Assembly: GCA_002286715.1 (NCBI GenBank)
Contig: NSJX01000040.1
Span: 1 to 44,081, forward strand
Direction: 5' to 3'
From: Dentipellis sp. KUC8613
Lineage: Eukaryota; Basidiomycota; Agaricomycetes; Russulales; Hericiaceae
DNA length: 44,081 bases
The notes beneath the pieces are model-generated. The model did not search any database, was not told the origin of the DNA, and worked only from the letters and a program-made list of their open reading frames with translations. This document shows, in pieces, positions 1 through 9,771 of the stretch. Position 1 is the stretch's first letter. Every line of letters starts with the position of its first letter. The translations under genes were made by a program, and so were the position numbers.

Positions 1-51
1 TATATTGCTTAGAGTCTTAACAGGAAAATCAAGGAAAATAGCGAAAAATAA

Positions 52-1851
52 ATACTCCTCTTCTACGTCCGTGACACATACAAAGTCGACGTATATTCCG
101 ATCACGAAAACTTAACATACTTTAAGCAACCGCACAAATTGTCACGGCGACAGGCATGTTGGGTCTTATTCTTATCCCGCTTCGACTTCCGCATTCTTCA
201 CAAACCCGGCAAGACTATGGGCAAGCCCGATGCCCTTTCGAGGCGAAAGGACCACAACAAAGGGGGTAATGACAACGAGGACCAAATCCTGTTACCTGAA
301 ACCCTATTCGTCAAGGCAATGGAAGTAGTTGAAGCACACAACGAAGACTTTGCAGAACGACTAAAGGACTACAAAGGATCGGACAAAGAACTGTTCAACG
401 CATTGCAAGGAGCCAAGAATGTACACCTTACACAGCTGGACAAGGATCTGGAGGACTGGTCAATCGACAATGGGTTTATTTGTTACAAGGACCACATCTA
501 TGTTCGAAATGATGAGGAACTACGACGAGAACTAGTTAGACAGCACCATGATCTCCCACAATATGGACACCCAGGCGAACACAAGACAGTTGATCTAGTC
601 AAACGCAACTACTGGTGGCCTGGAGCTACACGATTCATCAAAGAATACGTCAAAGGCTGCACTATATGTCAAACCACAAAGAACTTGCCAAACCGCACAC
701 CAATACCATTACAACCAATACCAACTGAACCAAATGTACTACTGTTCGAAGTTGTTAGCATTGATTTCATCACGGACCTACCCAAGTCAGAAGGATACGA
801 TGCAATTGCAGTAGTGGTCGACCACAATGTGACAAAAGGAGTCGTACTGATCCCTTGCCACAAAACCACGACGGCAGAACAACTAGCAACATTGTATCGC
901 AAACACGTGTTCACATACTATGGTTTACCACGCAAAGTTATCTCGGACAGAGGAACCCAATTCATGTCCAAGATGATGCAAGAATTGTGTCGCCTACTGG
1001 AGATCCAACAAAGCTTCACCACGGCATATCATCCACAAGCAGATGGTCAGACGGAGAGGGTAAATCAAGAACTGGAACAATACCTAAGGATCTTTTGCAG
1101 TTTCCAACAGGACAACTGGGCGTCATTGTTACCCACGGCACAGTTCTCGCACAACGTTAGGATACACTCGACCACAGGCAAAACACCCTTCGAATTGTTA
1201 TATGGATTTACACTGCGATCACACCTGCCCATCAGCCCCAAATCCAAAGTTCCATCAGTGGAGAAACGCCTTACAATACTTGGCAAAGTTCGTGAAGACA
1301 TGATATCAGCACACAAACTTGCAGCAGACATTATGCGTCGACGCATACAATCAATAGCGCCTCAATACAAGAAAGGCGACAAGGTTTGGCTCGAAGCTAA
1401 ACACCTTCGGATACAGCGACCGACGGCTAAATTATCGGACAAACGGCTTGGACCGTTCGAGATAACAAAGGAAATGGGTCCGGTGACATTCAAGCTAAAG
1501 CTTCCGGCCCAATGGAGAATCCACCCGGTCTTCCATGCGTCCCTGCTGACCCCTTATCGCCAGACACATGCCCATGGACCCACAGCACCTCCGCCGCCTC
1601 CTGACCTTATCAAAGGAGAAGACTACTACGAGGTCCAAGAGATCCTCGATAGTCGACGCTATCGCGGACGGATCCAATACCTCGTGCGCTGGAAGGGCTA
1701 TACTTCAGCCGAAGATACATGGGAACCAACAACACTATTGGCCGATACTGCACAAGAAGCCATAGATGAATTCCACAAGGCACACCCTGAAGCAATAAGC
1801 CCCACCTCACCACCGACAACCAAGAATAGACGTCGAGGGCGACGACTATAA
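52..1851 (+). CDS. Ty3/gypsy pol fragment: RNase H end, integrase, chromodomain
   Basis: The open frame runs from just after a TAA at 49-51 to TAA at 1849-1851; its true start is upstream of the window. The first 60 residues carry the end of RNase H (SDHENLTYF, then KPDALSRR). The integrase HHCC zinc finger follows (HPGEH about nt 565, CTICQ about nt 658). The catalytic core has Asp in SIDFITDLP (about nt 760), Asp in ISDRGTQF (about nt 940) and Glu in QTERVNQELE (about nt 1050). A chromodomain occupies about nt 1620-1800 (YLVRWKGY, DTWEP) and probably targets insertion to modified chromatin. The integrase and chromodomain have no breaks. In the same frame upstream there are stops at 10-12 and 49-51 inside the RNase H region, so the polyprotein is interrupted. 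Confidence 0.9.
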   Translation: MLLFYVRDTYKVDVYSDHENLTYFKQPHKLSRRQACWVLFLSRFDFRILHKPGKTMGKPDALSRRKDHNKGGNDNEDQILLPETLFVKAMEVVEAHNEDFAERLKDYKGSDKELFNALQGAKNVHLTQLDKDLEDWSIDNGFICYKDHIYVRNDEELRRELVRQHHDLPQYGHPGEHKTVDLVKRNYWWPGATRFIKEYVKGCTICQTTKNLPNRTPIPLQPIPTEPNVLLFEVVSIDFITDLPKSEGYDAIAVVVDHNVTKGVVLIPCHKTTTAEQLATLYRKHVFTYYGLPRKVISDRGTQFMSKMMQELCRLLEIQQSFTTAYHPQADGQTERVNQELEQYLRIFCSFQQDNWASLLPTAQFSHNVRIHSTTGKTPFELLYGFTLRSHLPISPKSKVPSVEKRLTILGKVREDMISAHKLAADIMRRRIQSIAPQYKKGDKVWLEAKHLRIQRPTAKLSDKRLGPFEITKEMGPVTFKLKLPAQWRIHPVFHASLLTPYRQTHAHGPTAPPPPPDLIKGEDYYEVQEILDSRRYRGRIQYLVRWKGYTSAEDTWEPTTLLADTAQEAIDEFHKAHPEAISPTSPPTTKNRRRGRRL

Positions 1852-1882
1852 GAGAGGGGGTGAAACTCACTCAGTTGACAGG

Positions 1883-2095
1883 ATGCTCGTCTTCGACACC
1901 CTTCACATTCTACTCACTTTCATCGCCTCTACTTGCATAACATGTCTACTACTTCTCGCGTGTCTACTACGCTCAACCAGACAAACTGATCCCTTGTACC
2001 ATACACCGGCACCCCAGCCCCATCTCGCGACCCATCCCCTGCCCCCAGCCTACAATACCCATCCACGCCAGTCCTGCCGACATTCCCGTCGATAA
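1883..2095 (+). CDS. small hydrophobic ORF after pol
   Basis: This 70-codon frame starts at an ATG 31 nt after the pol stop. Residues 5-32 are strongly hydrophobic (HILLTFIASTCITCLLLL) and could be one membrane segment or signal anchor; the rest is Pro- and His-rich. It overlaps the larger 3' ORF (1990-3300) in another frame. It may be the N-terminus of that protein, joined by a frameshift or by splicing, or it may not be expressed. I recognise no family, and no GT-AG intron I tried joins the two frames in phase. Confidence 0.3.
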   Translation: MLVFDTLHILLTFIASTCITCLLLLACLLRSTRQTDPLYHTPAPQPHLATHPLPPAYNTHPRQSCRHSRR

Positions 2096-3300
2096 CTGCG
2101 ATCCATAGAATCATAGATGACCCCAACCCATCGCAGGAGGACAGGGACACAGCGATCAGGTGGCTGTTCTACCAAGGGAGCCTCACGACTCGGACGCGGC
2201 TGGAAGAGCAAGCGGCATTCTTGATACTGGAGAGGAGCGGATCCTTCAGGGACAGGACCAAGTGGCAGCCTATTGCGCGACCGATAGCACGAGCGAACGA
2301 CTGGGTTGAACATGCACGGATCACAGCAGAGAGACAGGCAGAACAGGACGCGGAGATGAGAGATGCAGACGCTATAGAGCAGCAGAATGAGACGACACCG
2401 CCCCCACGAGGTGCATGGGAAGCGTTCAGGGAGTTGGAGTATGGCAGCGAGGATTCGAAGGATAAAGAATCGGAGAAGGGCGACCATCAAGAAAACACGA
2501 TACCCATTCCTATCCCACCACCACACGCCCCTCACCCACTCGCTCTGCTACAACAAGAAAATCGGGACACCAAGTTCGATGGCGACCTCCTCACATGTCC
2601 GACGCTCAGGAGGGCGGTGAATGCTCTAGTCAAAAGATTCAAGGGACGACAAACCGCAGATGGAGCTAGAGCGGAGGATGTGTGGGACAGTTACGCTGAA
2701 TCACACCGATCCATGCGAGCAATGGAGGAGACGATTGTCGATGCCTTCGACCGCTATGGAGAGATCGAACACCAGCGGTGGATGGCAGAACACGATTTCG
2801 AGCAGCTGGGCATGGGCGATTACCTGAGGGGATTGGAGCAGAGGGCGCGAGTGGCGCGAGGAGGTCTCAAGGCGGCGATTGACAACACCAAGATCAGGCC
2901 GCAAGGAGACAGCGAAGGAGAGTCGAGTGACGCAGAGGACGGACTGCCACCCTTCAAAAAGCCCAGGAAGGATACCCCCTATCCGTCAGCTATTGCACCT
3001 ACTCCAGGACGTTACCGCGGACATCTGATGCGAGGCCTACATGAGACGGCACCAGGACAAGACGCAGGGCCTTGGAAGGGAAAGCCGAAGAACTGGGGTC
3101 CCAAACCACCAAGCGATGTGCCTGATGACTGGTCAGGGAGTGATATCCCCAACAATGTCGAAGAGTGGGCTGCCATCATTGACAAACGCAAGGAAGCAAG
3201 GAAGGCATGGGCGGAGAAGCACCTGAAGGAGCTCGAGAAGATGGAGACGGACCTCGACAAGATGAAGAAGCAGTGGCGGGAAGGAGACACGCAGGATTAG
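1990..3300 (+). CDS. extra retroelement ORF 3' of integrase
   Basis: An uninterrupted frame of about 436 codons runs from a TGA at 1987-1989 to TAG at 3298-3300, between the chromodomain and the 3' LTR. No clear ATG opens it: the first in-frame ATGs lie about 370 nt in, near 2356. The N-terminal third is Pro-rich, then comes a charged helical part (DRDTAIRWLFYQG), an acidic stretch (EGESSDAEDGLPPF) followed by a basic cluster (KKPRK), and a C-terminal heptad-like helix (about nt 3150-3290) that could be a coiled coil. I see no gag zinc knuckle, protease or env-like motif. The length and composition support real coding sequence. The function is unknown; a structural or DNA-binding accessory protein is an inference only. 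Confidence 0.55.
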   Translation, partial: SLVPYTGTPAPSRDPSPAPSLQYPSTPVLPTFPSITAIHRIIDDPNPSQEDRDTAIRWLFYQGSLTTRTRLEEQAAFLILERSGSFRDRTKWQPIARPIARANDWVEHARITAERQAEQDAEMRDADAIEQQNETTPPPRGAWEAFRELEYGSEDSKDKESEKGDHQENTIPIPIPPPHAPHPLALLQQENRDTKFDGDLLTCPTLRRAVNALVKRFKGRQTADGARAEDVWDSYAESHRSMRAMEETIVDAFDRYGEIEHQRWMAEHDFEQLGMGDYLRGLEQRARVARGGLKAAIDNTKIRPQGDSEGESSDAEDGLPPFKKPRKDTPYPSAIAPTPGRYRGHLMRGLHETAPGQDAGPWKGKPKNWGPKPPSDVPDDWSGSDIPNNVEEWAAIIDKRKEARKAWAEKHLKELEKMETDLDKMKKQWREGDTQD

Positions 3301-3324
3301 ATGTCGAGGGCGACATTGAACTTA

Positions 3325-3336
3325 GCGGAGGGGTAA
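3325..3336 (+). other. polypurine tract of the retroelement
   Basis: A purine-rich stretch (gcggaggggtaa) lies immediately before the TGTTATG that begins the LTR. This is the usual place of the plus-strand primer for reverse transcription. The call depends on the LTR boundary being right. Confidence 0.5.
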
Positions 3337-3729
3337 TGTTATGACTTGATACGAACACATGACTGACCTATGGCACCTGACTTCGTCTTGGACTATTACT
3401 AATTTTCCTTTGTATTACTGATACGCTGACTGATACTGTACTATTCTTATCCGCCAGTACCATCCCATCCACTTATCTCCTATCCCCATCACTTACACTG
3501 GCGATGACCCACCGGCCCTAAACCCACTATACTATAAGTATGACGACTCCAGTAGCTACGATCCTTAGCTTGTTCTCCTAAGTGTAGTACTCAATACACT
3601 GGGTTCTCATCTATCTCTTCGCTCTCGCTTGGTCTGACAGGCTAGGCTCTCTATACCACAAGGTGTCTCCTTGTGTGTGAGTGTAGGAGTACTAAGGCCC
3701 GTGACCTGTCTTGGTCATCGGTCCTTACA
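3337..3729 (+). repeat. 3' LTR of the Ty3/gypsy element
   Basis: This is a 393-bp segment beginning TGTTATGAC and ending GGTCCTTACA, so the ends are TGT...ACA as in LTRs. It follows the polypurine tract and ends exactly where homology to the intact gene at 39157-42540 resumes. A TATA-like ACTATAAGTA near 3528-3541 could be the LTR promoter. The other LTR is outside the window, so identity between LTRs cannot be judged. The target duplication would be the next bases, GCCCT at 3730-3734, and can be confirmed only upstream of the missing 5' LTR. Confidence 0.75.
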
Positions 3730-5831
3730 GCCCTTCCGCTTCTTCTTCGGCTTCTCTTCTACTTTCTCCGATATATGGTGCTGTGGAGAAATTACATGGG
3801 AGTTCCGCCACCCACTGATGGACGGCGCGCTCCCAGACATGTCTAGTGAGGAGTTGACTGGATGGCCATGCGCATTCTCGCGTTGAGACGCAACGCTGAG
3901 ATGATAGAGTGAGCGCTGCGCACAATGCAGAGAGAAAAGGCACATACTGCATATCGACCATACTCCCAGAGAATCCAGATGGCGCGAAACTCGGCGCAAA
4001 GCTCTCCTGGCTGCGCCATCCGCTGCCAAATGACCGTCAAAAGAACCTCGTGCGGCGATTCGGCGACGACAGCGTGCTCTGCATATCCGACATCGACGCC
4101 GAATACGCCTGCGGCCGGCCAGGTGACGGATACTCGATGGGAGCGGTGAGCGTACTCGACGGCCGTGGCGACCGGGACTGAGAATAGCGATTGTTGGATG
4201 TCACACCGAGGTGGAACCCGCTGTCCATGTGCGAGAGCGGGCTGCCGGTCGAGTACACCGATGCGACGTCGTAGACGGAGCCGCGCGAGGACTTGCGCTG
4301 CCGCGCCCGCTCCTGCTTCTGCTCCTTCCGGCGCCGCTCCCGTTCATCGCGCTCCTCCCGCTTCATGTCGACGTGCTCGACGATCATGCCGTTCTCGAGC
4401 AGCGTCACCTCGCGCGGGTGCGAGCTCGCGATCGTCGACGAGCGCGGCGCCTTGATGCGCACGCCATCCGAGCCGTCGGTGGCCGTCACGGCGCTGCCGA
4501 GCTCGTACGCGGAGCGCCGCAGCTGCGAGTACGTGTCGTGCATCCGGTCGTCGAGCTGCTGCGACTCCTGCATCGCGCGCATGTGCGCGAGCGTGTCCGC
4601 CTTGGCGAGCGACCGCTGCGAGCGCACGTAGTTCTCCAGCGCGGCGCGCTTCGACGTCGGCTCTTTCGGATTCTGCGCTTTTCATCAGTAAGCAACACAG
4701 GCGCGGAACAAAGACGACGAGGCGCGCGCACCAGGCTGATCCACAGCTTCATGTTCTGTTCTGTGAGACGCCCGCCGCGAGCGCGCGGGCGATCGGGGTC
4801 GGCGGGGGGCGCGCCCGACGCCTCTTCCTCCTTCTCCTGCCGCAGCAAGTCCTGGTAGTACACGTCGCTGTCGCGCTCCCACACCCCAGGGCCCGTCACG
4901 TCCACGTCCGCCATGTCCTGGTCGCGCATCGCGCACTCGACGCACACCTCCTCGACGGGCGCCGGGGCCGGCGGCGGCGGGGAGAAAACAGGGTTGATCG
5001 GGTCGGGCGTCGCGGCGACGGGCGTGATGTACGTCGGCTGCTGCGCGGGCGCACGCAGGCCCGGCGACACGGGAATCGGGATGGGCATCGTGCCGCCGTA
5101 GCCCGACATGCGCGGCGGCTTGTTGCTGTAGCTCGGGCTCTGCTGGTGGCTCGGCCCCGCTCCCATGCCCACGCCGGCCGCGGGGTACGAGGCGTGCCGC
5201 GAGGGCGCGGTCAGCTGGGCCTCCTGCATCCCGTCGTGGTCGGGTTGCCAGGTCGCCCGCGCCGCGGCGTTGCGGTCCTGATGCGCACGCGCGTCGCCTG
5301 CGCCGGGGGGCAGCCGGCCGGCGTTGGGGTCGCTCGAGCCGTACGAGGAGGGAAAGGCCTGGTAGGTGTCGTTGTAGGTGTATTGTTCGTTGGCGCGTGG
5401 GGGCGCGGGGGAGGGATATGAATGCGAGTTGCGGTCGCCGTTGACGTTGACGTTGGCGTGTCGCGGGGGTGATTGGTATTCGGCTTCGGGCTCGTCGCGG
5501 TATGTGTACTGCTCGGCAACGTGGGGTGCGGGCTGGTGCGTGTCGTACATCGGCAGGGAGCCGTTGAGATCTGTTGGGTCTTACAGTTGCGCTTGTAGGT
5601 TGTGACGTTTGTTCTCGTACATGTCGGCGGAGGGTTCGGTGGAGATGTGTTGAGCTTCGTTCAGGGACTGCTGGGCATATGGGGGTGCTGCGAGAGGGTT
5701 GGGTAGTGATTGCCCTTGACGTCGAGGTCCGTGATGGCAAGGCCGCGGGTGTACATGGACATTACGTTGACAGCGACCCCGTTGTAGGAGGATGAGGGGT
5801 TGTCGGCGGGTGAATGAACGGCAGTCGCCAT
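3730..5831 (-). pseudogene. broken copy of the unknown protein gene at 39157-42540
   Basis: On the minus strand the ATG is at 5831-5829, exon 1 ends at 4732, exon 2 is 4672-3948, and exon 3 starts at 3895 and is cut at 3730 by the LTR. Intron positions and lengths equal those of the intact copy. Three defects are visible. One C is missing from a C-run (G-run 5681-5685 on plus), which shifts the frame after about 48 codons. A TAA lies in the ancestral frame at 5583-5581, where the intact gene has a Gln codon. The retrotransposon removes the last about 430 codons. The splice sites remain intact. Some long open stretches remain (for example 5550-4733) because the sequence is GC-rich and recently decayed. 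Confidence 0.9.
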
Positions 5832-6108
5832 GAAGGACGACGCGAGAAATTTACAAAGGCAAGCGACTGGGTGGAAAGGAGATCGTGATGTAGGCAAAGA
5901 TGGTGGGTGGGGCAGTGAGGATGAGATCCGAACGGCGTAGACAAAAGACCACGAGGGTGAGTGGACCTGAAGACGACGAAGGATACGAAAAGTGGAGGAG
6001 AAAGAAAAAGAGAGAGGAGGATGAGGATGAGAGCAAAGGAGGAGAAGGTCTGCTCAGAGTCGGGACTTGACTTTGCGTCGGACTCGTTCCGAGCGGGGAT
6101 TGAACAGG
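3730..6108 (-). repeat. inverted duplication, left arm
   Basis: This 2,379-bp segment matches 38850-41253 in opposite orientation. It holds the upstream region, exon 1, intron 1 (59 bp in both), exon 2, intron 2 (52 bp in both) and the start of exon 3 of the gene. Similarity starts at CCTGTTCAATCCCCG (rc of 6108 and inwards; right arm 38850) and ends at the LTR. Visible differences include scattered substitutions, a deletion of about 30 bp in the upstream region near 6068, a 6-bp difference in a Val-Asn/Ala-Asn tract and a 1-bp deletion in a G-run. It is an old duplication, not two identical copies. Confidence 0.93.
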
Positions 6109-6174
6109 GTGTACCCTATGTAGTAGTACGAACCCGTTCGTCATTGACACCATCTCCGCGCGGTCTCGCACAAC

Positions 6175-6321
6175 ATGTCTACCCCATTCATACTCAGTAC
6201 CCAGCCCGGCTTCGAAGCTCTCGCAGAATTCATAGGCGCATTGCACGCGTTCGCCAAAGAGAGCTCGCCCGAGCCCGCCCCTAATCCACACGATCAAGAT
6301 CAAGACGTCGTTTCAGGATGA
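6175..6321 (+). CDS. 48-codon ORF beside the duplication breakpoint
   Basis: A short frame starts at ATG 6175 (context CACAACATGT) and ends at TGA 6319-6321. Its product begins MSTPFILSTQPGFEAL and ends Asp/Gln-rich. It begins 67 bp beyond the point where similarity to the right arm stops. Codon use looks like that of neighbouring genes, but I recognise no family. It could be a small gene, a first exon, or a gene fragment cut by the duplication. Confidence 0.25.
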   Translation: MSTPFILSTQPGFEALAEFIGALHAFAKESSPEPAPNPHDQDQDVVSG

Positions 6322-7685
6322 TAACTTTGAAATTTGTCGGAACTTCAATAATGCTGCCTTTTGAGAGACAGATAATCACTGCGTTAGAATATCCTCATAC
6401 CCCATCCTCTTACTCATACCATTTTCAATGCTTCTACTGTACTTCTGCCGCTAATTTGCATGTAGGATATGCGGCTTTCGTAGTTTCGTACAGGTGGGAC
6501 GATGCGGGAGGATAGAAAGGTATGGAGTTGGGTAGTCTACAATGCGGTCATGCATGGTCGTGAATTTCGTATGCACAAGCATAAGATTCCAACGCAGCTG
6601 GTTTCTATCGGAGGAGCATCGGATCCTAAGGGAAGAATTGACAATGAACAGTTTGCACGCATAAAATAGAAATGAGCCGAGCTCACAGGCTGATCAGAGA
6701 AGGTACCTCGTCATTCGTGCCGGCGCATGGCATGTAAGTCGCCTAGGGGCGATGAACTGGGGTAATTGATTTGCAGCGGATGACTTTTACAATGAACATG
6801 TTCTTCTTAAGTATCGTGGTCGTTATGGTCGTGCATCTAAACACCCGTCAGCGTCAATCCCAGTCACAGAAAGAACTTCAGGAACCGACTTACGGGCGTG
6901 GAAGTTGCAGCGGTGCGAGGTTGCCAGTGACCCCGGGCCTTCTATGGTATAATACAATGATGATGATGGCGTTGAAGGAAATGAACGACTGCAGCTAGTG
7001 AGGCTCTCCGTAACACAAGCGCGCTTCTATGATAGTGAAAGCATAGAAGAAAGGGCTGGGGCAGAGCGAATTTAATACACCATTCGGGCCAAGATACTGG
7101 CTGACCTACGTGCAGGTCCAGTTCGGACAGCTTGTCTCTCCGTGGATCAGAAAATGCATCGGGGCGCGGCCGCGGATAGTACCCCTGGACGAACAGCCTT
7201 CGGAAGTGCGGATGAGACTATTTGGTCTGAAGGACGAGGCCAATCGAATAAACATATGGATGAAAGTTACGATGATCACTCACCTAATCGATAACACACG
7301 CGACCATTATCTTCATAGATTTGCCACCGCAAACCAGAATATGAACACGCTCGTGTGATTTCACGATTCTAGACAACAGGAAGCAAAGAAAATTACAGCA
7401 CAGACAAAACAGTTCCGAGTCATAGCACGGTGTGGGTGAGTAAGTTCCATCCAGTATTGTGAGGAAGATAATTAAGCTAGAAGAGTGTGATGCAGTGATC
7501 TCAGAATCTATAGTTCCGCCGAAACTCGTACAGACAACAGATAACAATCATCCACCATTGACAACGGGTCATATTTCGTCACAAGGTGTCCGGGATCCGG
7601 AGGAAATCTGGATAGCAGGTCGTCAGCATGGAAATCAAGGTTTTGAAAAGGGGGTGACGATGGCCGATGCTCACTTGGATGCACC
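6322..7685. other. intergenic stretch without recognised gene
   Basis: About 1.36 kb between the small ORF and the SSU1-like stop codon. It is less GC-rich than its surroundings. It holds only short open frames without family motifs (for example 7110-7358). I see no LTR ends, tRNA or clear repeat. Part of it must be the 3' UTR of the minus-strand SSU1-like gene. Confidence 0.5.
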
Positions 7686-9249
7686 TCAATGAGCATCTTC
7701 ACTGCCTTCGGCAGGCGCACCCTTCAGTGCGGAGGAAGTTCCACTTACAGGTGCATTCATATCAAGCGCCTTCCCATTCGCATCGACCAGCTCCCCGTTC
7801 CGCTTCTCATTGGACCGCTGGCACAGCGGCGTGACACCCATGTCTATGTCTTCAAGACACGGCGCTTCGAAGATCTCCCCGTACCGCACCATCCAGAGCG
7901 TCCGCAGAAACACGGCTGTCCACAGTGCCAACGTGATCGCGCCGTAGATGGCGCCCCATACACGGAAGAAGCGGGCATTAAACACACGGTAGAGTTCGAT
8001 CGTTAGATTAGCGTAAACGCCCTGTAAGAAACTTCGAGTCAGCACGCGATGCGAATGCACATAGGAAGAATACTGACGTTCGGGAAAATAAGACCCCAGA
8101 AAGGCACCTTGAAGGGAAACCTCGATTGCCGCACGACTTGCTGCACGCCCAAGAGCGCATATATGAGCCACATTGTCGACAGCGACCATAGGCCGAACCC
8201 GATGCACACGCAAACCCCGTAGATAATTTCGCCTATTTGGGTGCTCCCGAGGAACGGCGAAATGCTGCCGGCGACAGGCAAAAACTTCTGGAATATTTGT
8301 CCAATGAGCAGGAAAGAGAACCCTGCTTGGCCGGTCGGACCCAGAGGCACGAAGCAGGAGATAACACTGGCGCCAGGTGGTGGGCCGTGGACCATGAGGC
8401 GGTATAAATAGATGGTGAGGATCATCAGCGCCAGCGACAGACCGATCGACACCATGAATACACAGAAGGTGACAGTGATGAGTGCGTGTACGGGGGAGAT
8501 AGGGTGCATGGCGGAGGCGATGACATCCCCGGTGGAAGACGCGACGATGAGCGAGACAACGGGAAGAACCCAGACGGCAGTCATAGTCTTGAGACTGTGA
8601 TCTTGGTAAACAAACCTTCAGGTATATGTTAGTACACATAGAGAGGAGCCAGCAAGAGAAGAAGCTTACGCGACGTGGATCAAAGCCCAGCAGCAGAGGA
8701 TAGAAACGGCGACGTCGAGCCACCAGAAGGCCCAGATGGTATACAGAAAGCCAGTCCCACCAAATCCATAGGTATTATAGAACAGGGTGATAGCAACGGT
8801 GAGGATCGTCGCACCACCCATTGGGAAACAACCTAGATAGAGGCTCTGCACCGGATGCCGGATCATGAGGGACCATATGTCGGGGAATGCGATATATCGC
8901 AGTATCGTGGTCGTCGTGAATATGACGAAGAGAAGCAGGTTGAGGAAGAAGAAGATGGCGCTCATGACCCGCATTCCATCTGTCTCATTGCCGTAGGGGT
9001 AGTTCTGAAAGAGGATGGAGACGGCTCCGGTACCTGTAAGGTGAGAGTATTTGATCAGAACCATGGTTTAGGTAGACAACAGAGATGGTAGATGCGAGTG
9101 TGATCCTTACCCATGTTGACAGCGAACCATGCTGGCGTGAAATGGCTGCATGATCAGAAGAGGGTCAACCAAATGCAGTCTATGCGCAGTATAGCATAGA
9201 TGACGCACCGAACGCTGCCTTTGACGTCTTTCCGGCGGACTGAAGACAT
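7686..9249 (-). CDS. SSU1: SSU1-like sulfite efflux pump (TDT transporter family)
   Basis: Five exons on the minus strand (9249-9209, 9145-9111, 9033-8670, 8615-8078, 8021-7686) encode 437 aa, the usual size of fungal SSU1. The protein carries family signatures: HFTPAWFAVNMGTGAVSILF at residues 15-34 in the first helix, TAVWVLPVVSLIVASS in the middle, FVPLGPTGQAGFSF, and PFWGLIFPN at the exon 4/5 border. About ten hydrophobic segments make it a plasma-membrane protein. Known members export sulfite and belong to the tellurite-resistance/dicarboxylate transporter family with malate permease Mae1. The ATG is chosen because exon 1 (MSSVRRKDVKGSV) joins the first helix in frame and lies about 95 bp after a TATATAAA box (minus strand, 9348-9340). 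The C-terminal about 50 residues are hydrophilic. Substrate is inferred from family, and a malate or other anion transporter is possible. Confidence 0.88.
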
Positions 9250-9771
9250 TTCTGCCGCACAAAGTCAACGGGGGGACGTAAATGGCCTCTGAGGCGAGCG
9301 AGAAGAAGGATGGAGGGCGATTTCGGAGGGGGTGTGGTGTTTATATAGACGGCAGCTGGCTGTCCCCACCGAGTTTTCGCGAATTCGGAATTCCTAGTCA
9401 AGTGGCCCCAGCACGCCGCAGTCGCCGTGATAACGTCGATAACGCATACAAGAGGGAGTTGGAAAACACATCCGTCGAGAAAGTGGATTGTTTGGACCCA
9501 CGAGGAGGAGGAGGAGAGGAAGTTGCGGGGAAAGAGCTATTGGAAATGTTGGGTAGCTGGATGCGAGCGAGCAGCCAATCAGAGCAGCTCGGGAGACCCG
9601 GTCCAAAAGGTGTCATGGGTTCCCACGCCCTTGACGCGGTCGAAGCACCAGCACCAACCAAGAGACTTGCTCTCGCGGTGAGGACGGCCTCCCCGCTGTG
9701 CTCACAGCCTGTATAAATCTCCTGTTCAGAGCTACTCAGTCGTGAACCCATCCTTCTTTGTTACTCTCATC
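9250..9771. promoter_or_regulatory. divergent promoter, SSU1-like gene and 9772 gene
   Basis: A 522-bp intergenic region separates the ATGs of two divergent genes. On the minus strand TATATAAA lies at 9348-9340, about 95 bp before the SSU1-like ATG. On the plus strand TATAAAT lies at 9712-9718, 54 bp before the ATG at 9772. Purine-rich GAGGAGGAGG repeats are at about 9501-9520. I see no specific operator. Confidence 0.6.

Larger units (their letters stand above)
1..3729 (+). mobile_element. Ty3/gypsy-type LTR retrotransposon, 3' part
   Basis: The window opens inside the pol gene of an LTR retrotransposon. In order I see the end of RNase H, the integrase zinc-binding and catalytic domains, a chromodomain, an additional 3' reading frame, a short purine-rich tract and a 3' LTR. 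Integrase after RNase H plus a terminal chromodomain is the order of Ty3/gypsy chromoviruses. The 5' LTR, gag, protease and reverse transcriptase lie outside the window. The element sits inside the inverted gene copy that resumes at 3730. Two in-frame stops in the RNase H part suggest it is no longer autonomous. Confidence 0.9.

Noticed and set aside
1883..2095. Hydrophobic small ORF as an env gene
   Set aside because: Only one membrane-like segment is visible. There is no glycoprotein-like ectodomain, and its frame is lost after 70 codons.
4211..4858. Long Arg/Ala-rich plus-strand open frame, and its twin at 40125-40772 minus
   Set aside because: Both are antisense to the GC-rich exons of the duplicated gene. 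Their composition follows from the codon bias of the real frame.
7110..7358. 82-codon plus-strand open frame
   Set aside because: No family motif, ATG-poor context and no neighbouring splice-linked exons. It probably overlaps the 3' side of the SSU1-like gene.
7686..8723. 345-codon minus-strand frame reading MARRRRFYPLLLG
   Set aside because: It reads exon 4 of the SSU1-like gene out of frame and runs through introns. The spliced model gives the family motifs.
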